Assembly: GCF_000423865.1 (NCBI RefSeq)
Contig: NZ_AUIU01000013.1
Span: 1 to 64,000, forward strand
Origin: Thermodesulfovibrio thiophilus DSM 17215
GTDB taxonomy: Bacteria; Nitrospirota; Thermodesulfovibrionia; Thermodesulfovibrionales; Thermodesulfovibrionaceae
Reading direction: 5' to 3'
Length of the DNA: 64,000 nucleotides
Every line of letters begins with the position of its first letter. Within the stretch, counting starts at the first letter, position 1. This document shows, one piece after another, positions 14,158 to 23,698 of the stretch. Made by a program: the position numbers and the translations under genes. A model generated the notes under the pieces. It saw nothing but the letters and a program-made list of their open reading frames with translations. It searched no databases and had not been told where the DNA came from.

Positions 14158-15006
14158 ATGTATACTCGCTCTTTTGATCCGTGGAAAAACAAGCTGTGCA
14201 CATGTCCTTCAAAATTCTCTCTGAATCCTTACACAGGCTGTGCACATGGATGTCTGTACTGTTACGCATCATCCTATATAAAAGAGTTCTTCAACTGTCG
14301 TGCCAAACAAAAACTCATTGAAAGCCTACAAAAAGAGATAAAAAAAATTCCTGCAAACTCACTAATTTCCCTGTGTAATACTTCAGATCCTTATCCTCCT
14401 ATGGAAAAAAAATTTGAACTTACAAGGCAGTGTCTGAAGATTTTCAAAGAACATGAAATGAGAATTCTCATACTCACAAAAAGCGATATTGTCTGCCGTG
14501 ATGTAGATTTACTTAAAGATATGCGCTCATGTGTAACAATTACCGTAACAACCCTTAAACATTACAAACAGCTTGAACCAAATGCTCCATCGTCTTATGA
14601 ACGATTTAGAGCTCTTGAAAAATTAAGTAAAGACCTTCCAACAGGATTGAGACTTGACCCTATAATTCCCTTTATAAATGAATATGAGATTGAATCTATA
14701 CTTAAGCTTGCCAGGGAATCCGGAGTAAAGCATGTAACAGCAAGCACTTTTAAGCCACGATGGGATAACTGGAAAAAATTGAAATTAGCCTATCCAGAGT
14801 TTGCTTCATCCCTTAACAGACTCTATTATAAAAATGGTCAAAAAATTGGAAATTCCAGGTACTTATCCACTGATTTAAGAAAGAAGATAATCTTTAGAGT
14901 AAAACAGATATGTGATAGTTTTTCTTTTACATTTTCTTCATGTAGAGAAGGATTCCCGGAGTTTAATACATCCAGTTCCTGCGATGCCAGCCATTTAATT
15001 AGATAG
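14158..15006 (+). CDS. Radical SAM protein, SplB-like (Rv2578c-type) family
   Basis: The 282-residue protein carries a radical-SAM cluster motif C-x3-C-x2-C in NPYTGCAHGCLYCYA (about residues 23-37), preceded by a CTCPSKFSLN segment typical of the SplB-related group often annotated as DNA-repair photolyase-like. The STSDPYPPMEK-like segment (NTSDPYPPMEKKFELTR) and LILTKS motif also fit that group. True spore photoproduct lyase function is unlikely in a non-sporulating diderm; the actual substrate is unknown. The ATG lies only 25 bp from the divergent menG ATG and has no Shine-Dalgarno. Confidence 0.85.
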   Translation: MYTRSFDPWKNKLCTCPSKFSLNPYTGCAHGCLYCYASSYIKEFFNCRAKQKLIESLQKEIKKIPANSLISLCNTSDPYPPMEKKFELTRQCLKIFKEHEMRILILTKSDIVCRDVDLLKDMRSCVTITVTTLKHYKQLEPNAPSSYERFRALEKLSKDLPTGLRLDPIIPFINEYEIESILKLARESGVKHVTASTFKPRWDNWKKLKLAYPEFASSLNRLYYKNGQKIGNSRYLSTDLRKKIIFRVKQICDSFSFTFSSCREGFPEFNTSSSCDASHLIR

Positions 15007-15014
15007 TTATTAAC

Positions 15015-15023
15015 TGCTAAAAT
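15015..15023 (+). promoter_or_regulatory. Extended -10 (TGCTAAAAT), tgt, leaderless type
   Basis: TGC-TAAAAT ends 5 nt before the tgt ATG at 15029, just after the stop of the radical SAM gene. No ribosome binding site is visible. Confidence 0.5.
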
Positions 15024-15028
15024 ATTAA

Positions 15029-16163
<1,135 letters not shown>

Positions 16164-16174
16164 GAAAGCGTGAT

Positions 16175-17788
16175 TTATCCAAGAATCGCCTTTAAATCCT
16201 CATCAGCAGTCTTAATTGGTTTTATCCCAAAATTATTAACAAGCACATTTAATACATTCGGGCTGATAAAAGCTGGAAGGCTTGGACCAAGCCGAATATC
16301 TTTAATTCCAAGATAAAGCAGCGTTGTGAGAATTGCCACAGCTTTCTGTTCAAACCATGAAAGAATTAGTGAGAGTGGAAGCTCGTTTACACTCACATTA
16401 AAAGCCTTTGCCAGTGCAAGTGCAATCTGAATGGCAGAGAAAGCGTCATTACACTGACCAACATCAAGCAGTCTTGGAATGCCATCAATTGAACCAAGCT
16501 CTTTATCAAAAAATCTGAATTTTCCACATGCAAGGGTAAGGATTACCGTATCCTTTGGTGCTTTCTCAACAAACTCTGTATAATAGCTTCTTCCAGGTTT
16601 TGCTCCATCACATCCTCCAACAAGGAAGAAATGACGAATCTTGCCAGCCTTTACAAGTTCTATTACCTTATCAGCAATAGAAAGGACAGAATTCCTTGCA
16701 AATCCTACCATAACAGTTTTGCCATCTTTGTCTTCAGTAAATCCTGGCAGTTCAAGTGCCTTATCTATTACTTCTGTAAAGTCCTTATCTTTTATATGCT
16801 TAACACCTGGCCAGCCAACAACTCCTGTTGTAAAAATTCTGTCTTTGTATGAATCCTGTGGCTTTATAATACAGTTTGTCGTCATAAGAATTGCACCTGG
16901 AAACTGAGAAAATTCTCTCTGCTGGTTTTGCCAGGCTGTGCCATAATGTCCGTAAAAGTGTTTATATTGTTTAAGCTCTGGATATCCATGACATGGAAGC
17001 ATTTCGCCATGCGTATAAATATATATTCCCTTACCTTCTGTCTGCTGTAGCAACAGCTCAAGATCTCTTAAATCATGCCCTGAAACCACTATTGCCTTAC
17101 CCTTTTTGTGACCCAGTGGTACAGCAGTTGGGACTGGATGTCCATATTTGCCAGTATTTGCAGCATCCAGAAGTTCCATTGTTCTGAGATTAATCTCTCC
17201 TGCTTTAAGAACCATATTAAGCCAGAAATTCAAATCTCCATCTCTCTGCATGGCATCAAGAGCTTCATAGATAAAAGCATAGACATTTTCGTCTTCATGT
17301 TCAAGAATCTGAGCATGATCCGCATATGCAGCAATACCTTTCAATGCATAAAGTGTTGTTTCTTTCAATGATTGAATATCTTCATCTGATGACTGTTTAA
17401 AAAGTTTTTCATTGACTTCTTCTCCCTGTTTTACAAGTTCTGCAAAGTTATCTGATGGTATAAATTTAGATGCGTCTGTTTCTGTAACTCTAAAGCCCTC
17501 GTTTTTAAGCTCATCTCTAAGCCTTACTGCTTCATAAATAAAATTCTTAATTGCTTCACCATCAAAATTAACATTTGTAAGTGTTGCAAAAAGTCCAGCA
17601 ATAGTAAATTTGTTTACCTTGTTGCCAAGTTTACCCCCTTTCAATGCCTCTTTTGCATAGCTGGATAGTCCTTGAAGAGCATATAAGAGCAAGTCTTGCA
17701 ATACCGCCACATCTGGTTGTTTACCGCATATCCCAAGTTTGGTGCACGCAATTTGATTTGATGTTTGTTCACACTGCCTACAAAACAT
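16175..17788 (-). CDS. hcp: Hybrid cluster protein / hydroxylamine reductase
   Basis: The 537-residue protein begins MFCRQCEQTSNQIACTKLGIC, giving a Cys set C3-x2-C6-x8-C15-x5-C21 for the proximal iron-sulfur cluster, the arrangement of strict anaerobes. Later motifs (GHDLRDLELLL, HGEMLPCHGYPELK, TTNCIIKPQ, VGGCDG, LACGKFRF, GQCNDA) hold the hybrid 4Fe-2S-2O cluster. It protects against nitrosative stress (NO/hydroxylamine reduction). AAAGGAGG lies 7 nt before the ATG. A Crp/Fnr regulator is divergent, with an FNR-like operator between them. Confidence 0.96.
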   Translation of the reverse strand: MFCRQCEQTSNQIACTKLGICGKQPDVAVLQDLLLYALQGLSSYAKEALKGGKLGNKVNKFTIAGLFATLTNVNFDGEAIKNFIYEAVRLRDELKNEGFRVTETDASKFIPSDNFAELVKQGEEVNEKLFKQSSDEDIQSLKETTLYALKGIAAYADHAQILEHEDENVYAFIYEALDAMQRDGDLNFWLNMVLKAGEINLRTMELLDAANTGKYGHPVPTAVPLGHKKGKAIVVSGHDLRDLELLLQQTEGKGIYIYTHGEMLPCHGYPELKQYKHFYGHYGTAWQNQQREFSQFPGAILMTTNCIIKPQDSYKDRIFTTGVVGWPGVKHIKDKDFTEVIDKALELPGFTEDKDGKTVMVGFARNSVLSIADKVIELVKAGKIRHFFLVGGCDGAKPGRSYYTEFVEKAPKDTVILTLACGKFRFFDKELGSIDGIPRLLDVGQCNDAFSAIQIALALAKAFNVSVNELPLSLILSWFEQKAVAILTTLLYLGIKDIRLGPSLPAFISPNVLNVLVNNFGIKPIKTADEDLKAILG

Positions 17789-17854
17789 AGCCAGACCTCC
17801 TTTTTTATTATTAAATCCTGGTTTTAATATTAATAGAATTTCATAAATAAAACT

Positions 17855-17868
17855 ATGATTAAAATCAT
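17855..17868. promoter_or_regulatory. FNR/HcpR-like operator between hcp and its regulator
   Basis: ATGATTAAAATCAT is an inverted repeat (ATGAT-4-ATCAT), one base per side different from the FNR consensus TTGAT-4-ATCAA. Its centre lies about 39-41 bp before the probable hcp transcription start (-10 near 17830-17835), a class II activator position, and between the -35 and -10 region of the regulator's own promoter, which would fit autorepression. Confidence 0.65.
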
Positions 17869-17875
17869 AAAATTT

Positions 17876-17884
17876 TGTTAAAAT
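17876..17884 (+). promoter_or_regulatory. Extended -10 (TGTTAAAAT), regulator gene, leaderless type
   Basis: TGT-TAAAAT ends 5 nt before the ATG at 17890, 7 bp after the FNR-like operator, with no ribosome binding site in between. Confidence 0.5.
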
Positions 17885-17889
17885 TAGCT

Positions 17890-18558
17890 ATGTTACAAGA
17901 AATTGCTATTTTTAACAATTTGAGTAGTGATGATCTGTTAAAGCTTGAAAATAATTTAATAATAAAAAATTTCAAAAAAAGAAAAACAATTTTTAACGAA
18001 GGAGATGAACCTTTATGGTCTTATTTTCTCTTGAAGGGTAAGGTTAAAATCTCTAAATCTTCGGCTGATGGAAGAGACGTAGTTCTTGAAATCATTGATG
18101 CACCTGATTTTTTTGGTACTCTGGCAGTAATTAAAGGATTCCCTTATCCAGCCAATGCCATAGCAATGGAGGATTGTGAAGTAGGGAAAATTAAAAGAGA
18201 GATATTCCTTCAAATTTTTAATAAATATCCAGAATTGCACAGTCAGTTGTTGCATCATATCACTACAAGATTAAAATCAGGAATTGATACCCTTAAAAAT
18301 ATTGCATTAGAAGATGTTCCTTCAAGAATAATACATCAGCTTTTTAAGCTTACCACAAAATATGGTAAAAAACTTTCAGATGGAGTTTTGATAGATTTAA
18401 AACTCACAAAACAGGAGCTTGCTGAAATGGCTGGAACAACTACAGAAACAGCGATAAGAGTAATAAGCAAACTAAAAAAAGAAGGTTATATCTACGAAAA
18501 TAAGCACAAAATTATTATAAAAGATATAAATAAGCTTTACGATTTAATTAGAAATTAA
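17890..18558 (+). CDS. Crp/Fnr-family regulator (HcpR-like) of hcp
   Basis: The 222-residue protein (ATG 17890; an in-frame TTG at 17875 is less likely) has a cyclic-nucleotide-like beta roll (about 15-115, with GDEPLWSYFLLKGKVKI), a dimerisation helix, and a C-terminal winged helix whose recognition region reads LTKQELAEMAGTTTETAIRVISKLKKEG. The TxxT-x2-RxxxxL register resembles FNR/HcpR proteins. No N-terminal four-Cys iron-sulfur motif is present, so it is not a classic Fnr; HcpR proteins sense NO-type stress with heme or unknown ligands. Position next to hcp with a shared operator supports an HcpR role. Confidence 0.83.
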   Translation: MLQEIAIFNNLSSDDLLKLENNLIIKNFKKRKTIFNEGDEPLWSYFLLKGKVKISKSSADGRDVVLEIIDAPDFFGTLAVIKGFPYPANAIAMEDCEVGKIKREIFLQIFNKYPELHSQLLHHITTRLKSGIDTLKNIALEDVPSRIIHQLFKLTTKYGKKLSDGVLIDLKLTKQELAEMAGTTTETAIRVISKLKKEGYIYENKHKIIIKDINKLYDLIRN

Positions 18559-18591
18559 AAGATAGTAAAATTCCAGTGCGGATTTTTTAAA

Positions 18592-18638
18592 TATTAACCT
18601 ACTAACATTCCAAAAATTTTGTTTTTAAAAGGTTAATA
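18592..18638. terminator. Possible bidirectional terminator between the regulator and the pseudo-receiver gene
   Basis: TATTAACCT (18592-18600) is inverted as AGGTTAATA (18630-18638), with an inner CAAAA/TTTTG pair. The stem is AT-rich and the loop long, so this is tentative. Confidence 0.3.
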
Positions 18639-19037
18639 CTTAATAGCTAGTTCTTTAAAATTTTTATAGAAATTTTTATATTCAAGATATGTTTTTTTAA
18701 AATAAGCAGAAAAATTTTCAATATCTTTGGTGTTCACAGTTAAATTCAGGCCTTCTTTAAAGGCAAAAAGTCTGCTCATTGTGGGAACATTATCTCCTAC
18801 AATTACAAGGAAAATATTTCGTCTTTTATACATCGGTAAACTAGTAATGTTTTGAATCAATTTATTTGAATCATTGCCTTCATTTATAACAAAAATTATA
18901 TCATCTTCCGTTTCTAACAATAATACTGCTTCATCATAAGATAAAACAGTTAAGCAATTAAATCCTTGAGATTTTAAAGCTGTGAGTATTTTCTGTATTT
19001 TATTTCCATCTTTTCCATATATTACAGCCTTAGGCAT
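18633..19037 (-). CDS. Receiver-like (pseudo-receiver) protein, pilT operon
   Basis: The 134-residue protein has the alternating strand/helix pattern of a response-regulator receiver (KAVIYGKDG, NCLTVLSYDEAVLLLE, IIFVINEG, IFLVIVGD). It lacks the phospho-acceptor Asp (the third strand reads DIIFVINEGND) and a DD pair after the first strand, so phosphorylation is unlikely. There is no output domain. It directly follows the second PilT-type ATPase (stop and start abut by 1 nt), suggesting a part in controlling pilus retraction by protein contact. Confidence 0.6.
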   Translation of the reverse strand: MPKAVIYGKDGNKIQKILTALKSQGFNCLTVLSYDEAVLLLETEDDIIFVINEGNDSNKLIQNITSLPMYKRRNIFLVIVGDNVPTMSRLFAFKEGLNLTVNTKDIENFSAYFKKTYLEYKNFYKNFKELAIKY

Positions 19038-20218
19038 TAAATACCTCTTTTGATTTTTTTCTCATAATCAACATCTATACTTAAACCTTCAAGGTCGGTA
19101 GTTTTTTCACCTCTTTGAATTTTAATTTTATCAAGTTCCTGTCTAACATTAGTTTTACTTGATGCATAAGCCATAGCTACCTCTTCAGTAATCAAACCCT
19201 CATTGTAAAGGTTTATTATGCTTTGATCAAAAGTATGCATACCAAAGGCTCCAGATGTTTCAATAACATCATAAAAGGTTTTTTCAGGAGTCTCTCCATT
19301 TAATATTAATTCTCTTATTCTGAGATTTTTCCTCATAACTTCTGTTGCTACTATTCTGCCACCACCCATTTTTGGAAGAAGCCTCTGACTTACAACCCAT
19401 TTAAGAGATTCTGCAAGACGAAGTCTCGTAAAAGGTTCTTCTGACTGAGGAAGCATACTCAACACTCTATGAATTGCCTGTCCAGCATCTGTTGTGTGAA
19501 GAGTACTTAAAACAAGATGTCCTGTTTCAGCAGCCATCAATGCAATCTCAAGAGTCTCCCTGTCTCTTATTTCTCCAACAAGTATTACATTGGGAGCCTG
19601 TCTTAATGAAGCACGCAGTCCATCAGCAAAGCTGAAGAAATCAACACCAAGCTCTCTTTGATTAAAAGTAGATTTTTTATGAATATGAATAAATTCAACT
19701 GGATCTTCTAAGGTAATTATGTGACAGGCTCTGGACTCATTTATAAGATCAAGAATGAGTGCTAAAGTAGTGGATTTACCTGAACCAGTGGGTCCTGTAA
19801 CAAGAACAAGTCCAAATTTTTCCTGAGCAATATCATATATAATTTTTGGTAAATGAAGCTCTTCTACTGTTGGAATCCTTTCAGGAAGTTTCCTCATTAC
19901 AATTGAAAAGTTTCCTCGCTGAGAAAATATATTTACTCTAAATCTTAGATTTTCAAGAGAGCATGAAAAATCACAGTAGCCATTGTTAAAATAATTATCC
20001 AGTAATTTTGTTTGAACATTTGAAATCAGGCTTAAAGCAATAGTTTCTGTATGAAAAGGCATCAACACTTCTATTGGGCAGGTTTTCAGTATTACTGGTT
20101 TTAATTCTCCCCAGAGAATAACCTGAAAAGGCTTACCAACAGTAAAAACTATATCTGAAATTTCAGGATGATAATTCACAAGATTTTTTAATATAAAATC
20201 AAGTTCCTGCTTTCTCAT
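19037..20218 (-). CDS. PilT/PilU-type twitching motility ATPase (second copy)
   Basis: The 393-residue secretion-type ATPase has Walker A GPTGSGKST, Asp box LEDPVEFIH, Walker B NVILVGEIRD and the His box LVLSTLHTTDAGQAIHR. It belongs to the PilT/PilU group that powers pilus retraction. Its N-terminal PAS-like domain (about 1-115) is more divergent than in the upstream pilT product, which suggests a PilU-like accessory role. The start overlaps the upstream pilT stop by 4 nt; a pseudo-receiver gene follows. Confidence 0.9.
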   Translation of the reverse strand: MRKQELDFILKNLVNYHPEISDIVFTVGKPFQVILWGELKPVILKTCPIEVLMPFHTETIALSLISNVQTKLLDNYFNNGYCDFSCSLENLRFRVNIFSQRGNFSIVMRKLPERIPTVEELHLPKIIYDIAQEKFGLVLVTGPTGSGKSTTLALILDLINESRACHIITLEDPVEFIHIHKKSTFNQRELGVDFFSFADGLRASLRQAPNVILVGEIRDRETLEIALMAAETGHLVLSTLHTTDAGQAIHRVLSMLPQSEEPFTRLRLAESLKWVVSQRLLPKMGGGRIVATEVMRKNLRIRELILNGETPEKTFYDVIETSGAFGMHTFDQSIINLYNEGLITEEVAMAYASSKTNVRQELDKIKIQRGEKTTDLEGLSIDVDYEKKIKRGI

Positions 20219-21291
20219 TTAAGACCTTCGGGAATTTCCTTGAGGAATTTGGCAAACTTCTGTTTATCGGTTGCTCTTTCATATGCATCTTCCGGAGAGA
20301 TTTTCTGTTCCTGAAGAAGCTGAAGTAAAGTATCGTCCATAGTTTGCATTCCTATTTTTTTACTTGTCTGCATAATTGAAAGTATCTGATGAGTTTTACC
20401 TTCTCTTATAAGGTTTGCAACAGCGTAACTATTAATTAAAATTTCACATCCAGCAACTCTTCCTCTTCCATCTGCCCTTTTTATAAGAGTCTGTGCAACA
20501 ACTGCTTCAAGGGATTCACTGAGAGATGTCCTTACCTGCGCCTGCTGCTCAGGTGGGAAAACATCTATAATTCTATCAACTGTTTTAATTGCAGATGAAG
20601 TATGAAGAGTACTGAATACAAGATGTCCTGTTGCTGCAGCTTCTAAAGCAAGCTGAACTGTTTCAATATCTCTCATTTCACCCACAAGAATTATATCAGG
20701 GTCTTCTCTTAAAGCTGCTCTTAGAGCCTTTGCAAAGCTTTCTGTATGCGTTCCTACTTCTCTGTAAGAAATAACGCATCCTTTGTTTGGATGAATAAAC
20801 TCTATAGGATCTTCGATTGTTATAATTCTTTCTTTTCTGTTTGTGTTAGCGTGATCAATCATTGCAGCCAGAGTAGTGGATTTACCTGAACCAGTGGGTC
20901 CTGTAACAAGCACAATTCCTTTTTTAAGCATTACGAATTGTTTCAAGACCTGAGGTAATCCAAGTTGATCAATGGTTTTTATTTCATTGGGAATATGTCT
21001 GAATGCTCCCCCCACACCCTCTTTGTGCTTGAAGTAATTAACACGAAAACGAGCAACGCCTGGAATCTCATGAGCAAAATCGAGGTCTCCTGTTTCTTCA
21101 AATATTTTGATTTTTTCTTCAGGAGTAATCTCATAGAGAAGCTTCCTCAAATCCTCATTATCGAAAACTTTATATTGAACTCTTACAAGTTCTCCGTTGA
21201 TTCTTAAAACAGGCTGGCTTCCAGCAACAAGATGTAAATCACTTGCTTTGTTTTCAAGCATTAGTTTAAAAAAAGCATCTATCCGCGCCAT
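20215..21291 (-). CDS. pilT: Type IV pilus retraction ATPase PilT
   Basis: The 358-residue protein follows standard PilT: N-terminal MLENKASDLHLVAGSQPVLR, Walker A GPTGSGKST, Asp box TIEDPIEFIHPN, Walker B DIILVGEMRD, and His box LVFSTLHTSSAIKTVDRIID. It disassembles the pilus whose major subunit may be the pilin at 58.8 kb. The gene starts a three-gene minus-strand operon. Its extended -10 lies 6 nt before the ATG with no Shine-Dalgarno; the divergent gph gene is organised in the same way 55 bp away. Confidence 0.95.
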   Translation of the reverse strand: MARIDAFFKLMLENKASDLHLVAGSQPVLRINGELVRVQYKVFDNEDLRKLLYEITPEEKIKIFEETGDLDFAHEIPGVARFRVNYFKHKEGVGGAFRHIPNEIKTIDQLGLPQVLKQFVMLKKGIVLVTGPTGSGKSTTLAAMIDHANTNRKERIITIEDPIEFIHPNKGCVISYREVGTHTESFAKALRAALREDPDIILVGEMRDIETVQLALEAAATGHLVFSTLHTSSAIKTVDRIIDVFPPEQQAQVRTSLSESLEAVVAQTLIKRADGRGRVAGCEILINSYAVANLIREGKTHQILSIMQTSKKIGMQTMDDTLLQLLQEQKISPEDAYERATDKQKFAKFLKEIPEGLK

Positions 21292-21297
21292 GCTTTA

Positions 21298-21306
21298 ATT
21301 ATAGCA
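21298..21306 (-). promoter_or_regulatory. Extended -10 (TGCTATAAT), pilT, leaderless type
   Basis: Reading leftward, TGC-TATAAT ends 6 nt before the pilT ATG at 21291, so the A of ATG is the expected transcription start. Confidence 0.65.
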
Positions 21307-21330
21307 GAATTTTTAGAATAAGAGAATGCA

Positions 21331-21339
21331 TGTTATACT
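21331..21339 (+). promoter_or_regulatory. Extended -10 (TGTTATACT), gph, leaderless type
   Basis: TGT-TATACT ends 7 nt before the ATG at 21347. The ATG at 21326 would lie upstream of this promoter and is therefore less likely to be the start. Confidence 0.55.
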
Positions 21340-21346
21340 AAATAGT

Positions 21347-21997
21347 ATGTCTATTGAACTTATTATTTTTGATCTTGATGGCACACTCGTAGATTCCTGC
21401 AAAGACATAACTCGAGCATTGAACTACTGCTTCGAAGAAAAAGGCATCTCAGGTTTTTCAGAAGATGAAGTACGAAAGATGGTCGGAGAAGGAGTTAATC
21501 GTCTTATAGAAAAAGCTTTAGAGGCAAGGGGAATTTTCAGTTTTAAAGAGCCAATGCTTGAATGTTTTATCAACTATTACAAAGAACATATAACAGATTA
21601 TTCCAGACCTTATCCTCAGGTGAAAGAAACTCTTAACCAATTAAAAGACTTCAAAAAAGCTGTAATTTCAAATAAACTTACTGACCTAAGCATTAAGACG
21701 CTTAACAGTCTCGGACTTTTAAAATATTTTGATTTTGTAGGTGGCAGTGATCTATTTTCTGAAAGAAAACCTTCAGCATTGCCAATCCTTGAAACAATTA
21801 AAAAGTTGCAAACATCCTGTGACAGAACAATTATTGTTGGAGACAGTGAGCTTGATATTAAGGCTGGAAAATCAGCTGGAGTGAAAACAGCGGCAGTTAC
21901 ATATGGATATAGAGACAGAGAATTTTTAAAGGATGCTGATTTTTTAATTGATAAATTCAGTGATTTACTTAATATTATTAAGCTAATAGGAACATGA
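21347..21997 (+). CDS. gph: HAD-superfamily phosphatase, phosphoglycolate phosphatase-like
   Basis: The 216-residue protein begins SIELIIFDLDGTLVDSC, the HAD motif I DxDGT, followed by a four-helix cap (about 15-80), motif II VISNK, and motif III IIVGDSELDIKAGKSAG. This is the Gph/PpaX type; 2-phosphoglycolate from DNA repair is the usual substrate, but pyrophosphatase or another small phosphate ester is possible. I start at ATG 21347, where the family alignment begins. Its stop overlaps the next ATG by 4 nt, so it is cotranslated with the CooC-like gene. Confidence 0.85.
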   Translation: MSIELIIFDLDGTLVDSCKDITRALNYCFEEKGISGFSEDEVRKMVGEGVNRLIEKALEARGIFSFKEPMLECFINYYKEHITDYSRPYPQVKETLNQLKDFKKAVISNKLTDLSIKTLNSLGLLKYFDFVGGSDLFSERKPSALPILETIKKLQTSCDRTIIVGDSELDIKAGKSAGVKTAAVTYGYRDREFLKDADFLIDKFSDLLNIIKLIGT

Positions 21998-22728
21998 ATT
22001 ATTTTATAGTTTTCGCTGGAAAAGGTGGTACAGGCAAGAGTACTCTTGCTGCATTAACAGTAAGATACCTCTCAGAGAATAAAGCACATTCTGTACTTGT
22101 AGTGGACGCAGATCCTAATTTCTGCCTTCCTGAACTTCTTGGAGTTAGAGTTAATGAAACCCTTGCATCAATAAGAGACCATGCTATGCAAAATAAACCA
22201 GAAGGAATCTCTCTTGATGAATGGCTTGAGATTCAAATAAATAGAATTATGGCAGAAAGTCAGGGATTTGATCTTCTTGTAATGGGAAGACCCGAAGGAA
22301 GCGGATGTTATTGTGCTGTAAATAATATTTTAAGAAGAATTCTTCAGGAAATTTCAGAACAGTACAGATATATAGTTGTTGACAATGAAGCAGGAATGGA
22401 ACATATAAGCAGAGGAATTGTCAATAAAATCGACTTTTTATTTATAGTAAGTAGCCCTTCTAAAACCAGTATGCAAGCTGCTACAAGAATAAACAATCTT
22501 GTAAATGAAGTTGGAATAATGCCTAAAAATAAAGCTCTAATTATTAATCAGGCTTTCAATGAGGTTGAAGAAGATGAGTTAACAAAACAATTCGGAAAAA
22601 TCAGATATGTTTTTTTTGATGAAAATCTAAGAAAACTCAGTGAAAGAGGAGAAAGCATTTTCTCTCTTAGCCATACATCAGAGACATTAAAAAATTTCTA
22701 TGCTATCCTGGAGGATGCAATTGGATGA
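21994..22728 (+). CDS. CooC-type nickel/metallocluster maturation ATPase
   Basis: The 244-residue MinD/SIMIBI-type ATPase has the deviant Walker A GKGGTGKST (residues 9-17), the switch VVDADPN, and the CooC-typical MGRPEGSGCYCAVNNILRRI segment with a Cys-x-Cys pair used for metal-dependent dimerisation. VDNEAGMEHISRG is Walker B-like. CooC/AcsF proteins help insert nickel into CO dehydrogenase or acetyl-CoA synthase. No CODH gene is in the window; it sits between gph and mazG with overlapping ends. The exact target is inferred only. Confidence 0.85.
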   Translation: MNYFIVFAGKGGTGKSTLAALTVRYLSENKAHSVLVVDADPNFCLPELLGVRVNETLASIRDHAMQNKPEGISLDEWLEIQINRIMAESQGFDLLVMGRPEGSGCYCAVNNILRRILQEISEQYRYIVVDNEAGMEHISRGIVNKIDFLFIVSSPSKTSMQAATRINNLVNEVGIMPKNKALIINQAFNEVEEDELTKQFGKIRYVFFDENLRKLSERGESIFSLSHTSETLKNFYAILEDAIG

Positions 22729-23494
22729 AAAATTTCAAAAACTAATAGAAATCATGGAAACTCTTCGTTCTGAAAAAGGCTGTCCATGGGACAGAGCTCA
22801 AACCCATGATACACTTAAACGATACCTTCTTGAAGAAACTTATGAACTGATTGAAGCAATTGAAAAAAAAGACATAAATGGCATCAAAGAAGAACTGGGA
22901 GACCTACTACTTCAAATAGTTTTTCATAGTCAGATAGCAAGAGAAGAGGGCAATTTTGATATAAATGATGTAATAGATACAATTTCTAAGAAGATGATTG
23001 GAAGACATCCTCATGTTTTTGGAAACGCTGAATTTAAAACATCTGAAGAAGTATTAAATCAGTGGGATGAAAGGAAAAAAGAGGAAGGCAAGCTTTGTAG
23101 CTCAATACTTGAAGGGATTCCACCAACACTTACAGCATTGCTCAGAGCATATAAAATTCAATCAAGAGTTGCCAGGGTTGGATTTGACTGGGAAAATACT
23201 GATGGAGTGATTGATAAAATCAAAGAAGAACTGAATGAAGTTGAAGAAGCCATCAAATCAGGCAGAAAAAATGAAACAGAAGAAGAAATTGGCGATTTAT
23301 TATTCAGTATTGTGAATCTTGCACGTTTTTTCAAAATTGATCCTGAAACTGCTTTGAGGAAAACAAATAGAAAATTTGAAGAAAGGTTTAAAAAACTTGA
23401 AGAGCTTGCCAGAGAAAAAGGCAAGAACTTAAAAGAGATGAATTTATCAGAAATGGACAATCTCTGGGAAGACATCAAAAATAAAGAATTATAA
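22721..23494 (+). CDS. mazG: Nucleoside triphosphate pyrophosphohydrolase MazG
   Basis: The protein (about 258 residues) has two MazG domains. The first begins FQKLIEIMETLRSEKGCPWDRAQTHDTL with metal-binding EExYE and ELGDLLLQ; the second has EEIGDLLFSIVNLARFF. It hydrolyses (d)NTPs to monophosphates. Three in-frame starts are possible (ATG 22700, ATG 22715, TTG 22721). I chose TTG 22721 because CTGGAGG lies 6 nt upstream of it, and the upstream gene's stop overlaps here. The convergent paaK gene lies 237 bp away, across the parS site. Confidence 0.92.
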   Translation: MDEKFQKLIEIMETLRSEKGCPWDRAQTHDTLKRYLLEETYELIEAIEKKDINGIKEELGDLLLQIVFHSQIAREEGNFDINDVIDTISKKMIGRHPHVFGNAEFKTSEEVLNQWDERKKEEGKLCSSILEGIPPTLTALLRAYKIQSRVARVGFDWENTDGVIDKIKEELNEVEEAIKSGRKNETEEEIGDLLFSIVNLARFFKIDPETALRKTNRKFEERFKKLEELAREKGKNLKEMNLSEMDNLWEDIKNKEL

Positions 23495-23698
23495 GTTTCC
23501 CTGTCCTGTAAATTCCGTGTTTTGTTAAAAGATTTTAAACCATCTCGGTGATTCATAAAATAGATTGCAAAAATAAATTCATTAAATCGTTAACCTATAT
23601 CGCTCATTCATTAACTGTTTAAATTAGCCTATGTTACTATTGACATAGCTCTCTTTCGAATCGTATCGCAAACCATAAAAAATCAACAAAAAGGATTT

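Noticed and set aside
14133-14201. 23-codon N-terminal extension of menG
   Set aside because: It would overlap the divergent radical SAM gene and span its own -10 element; MenG homology begins after 14132.
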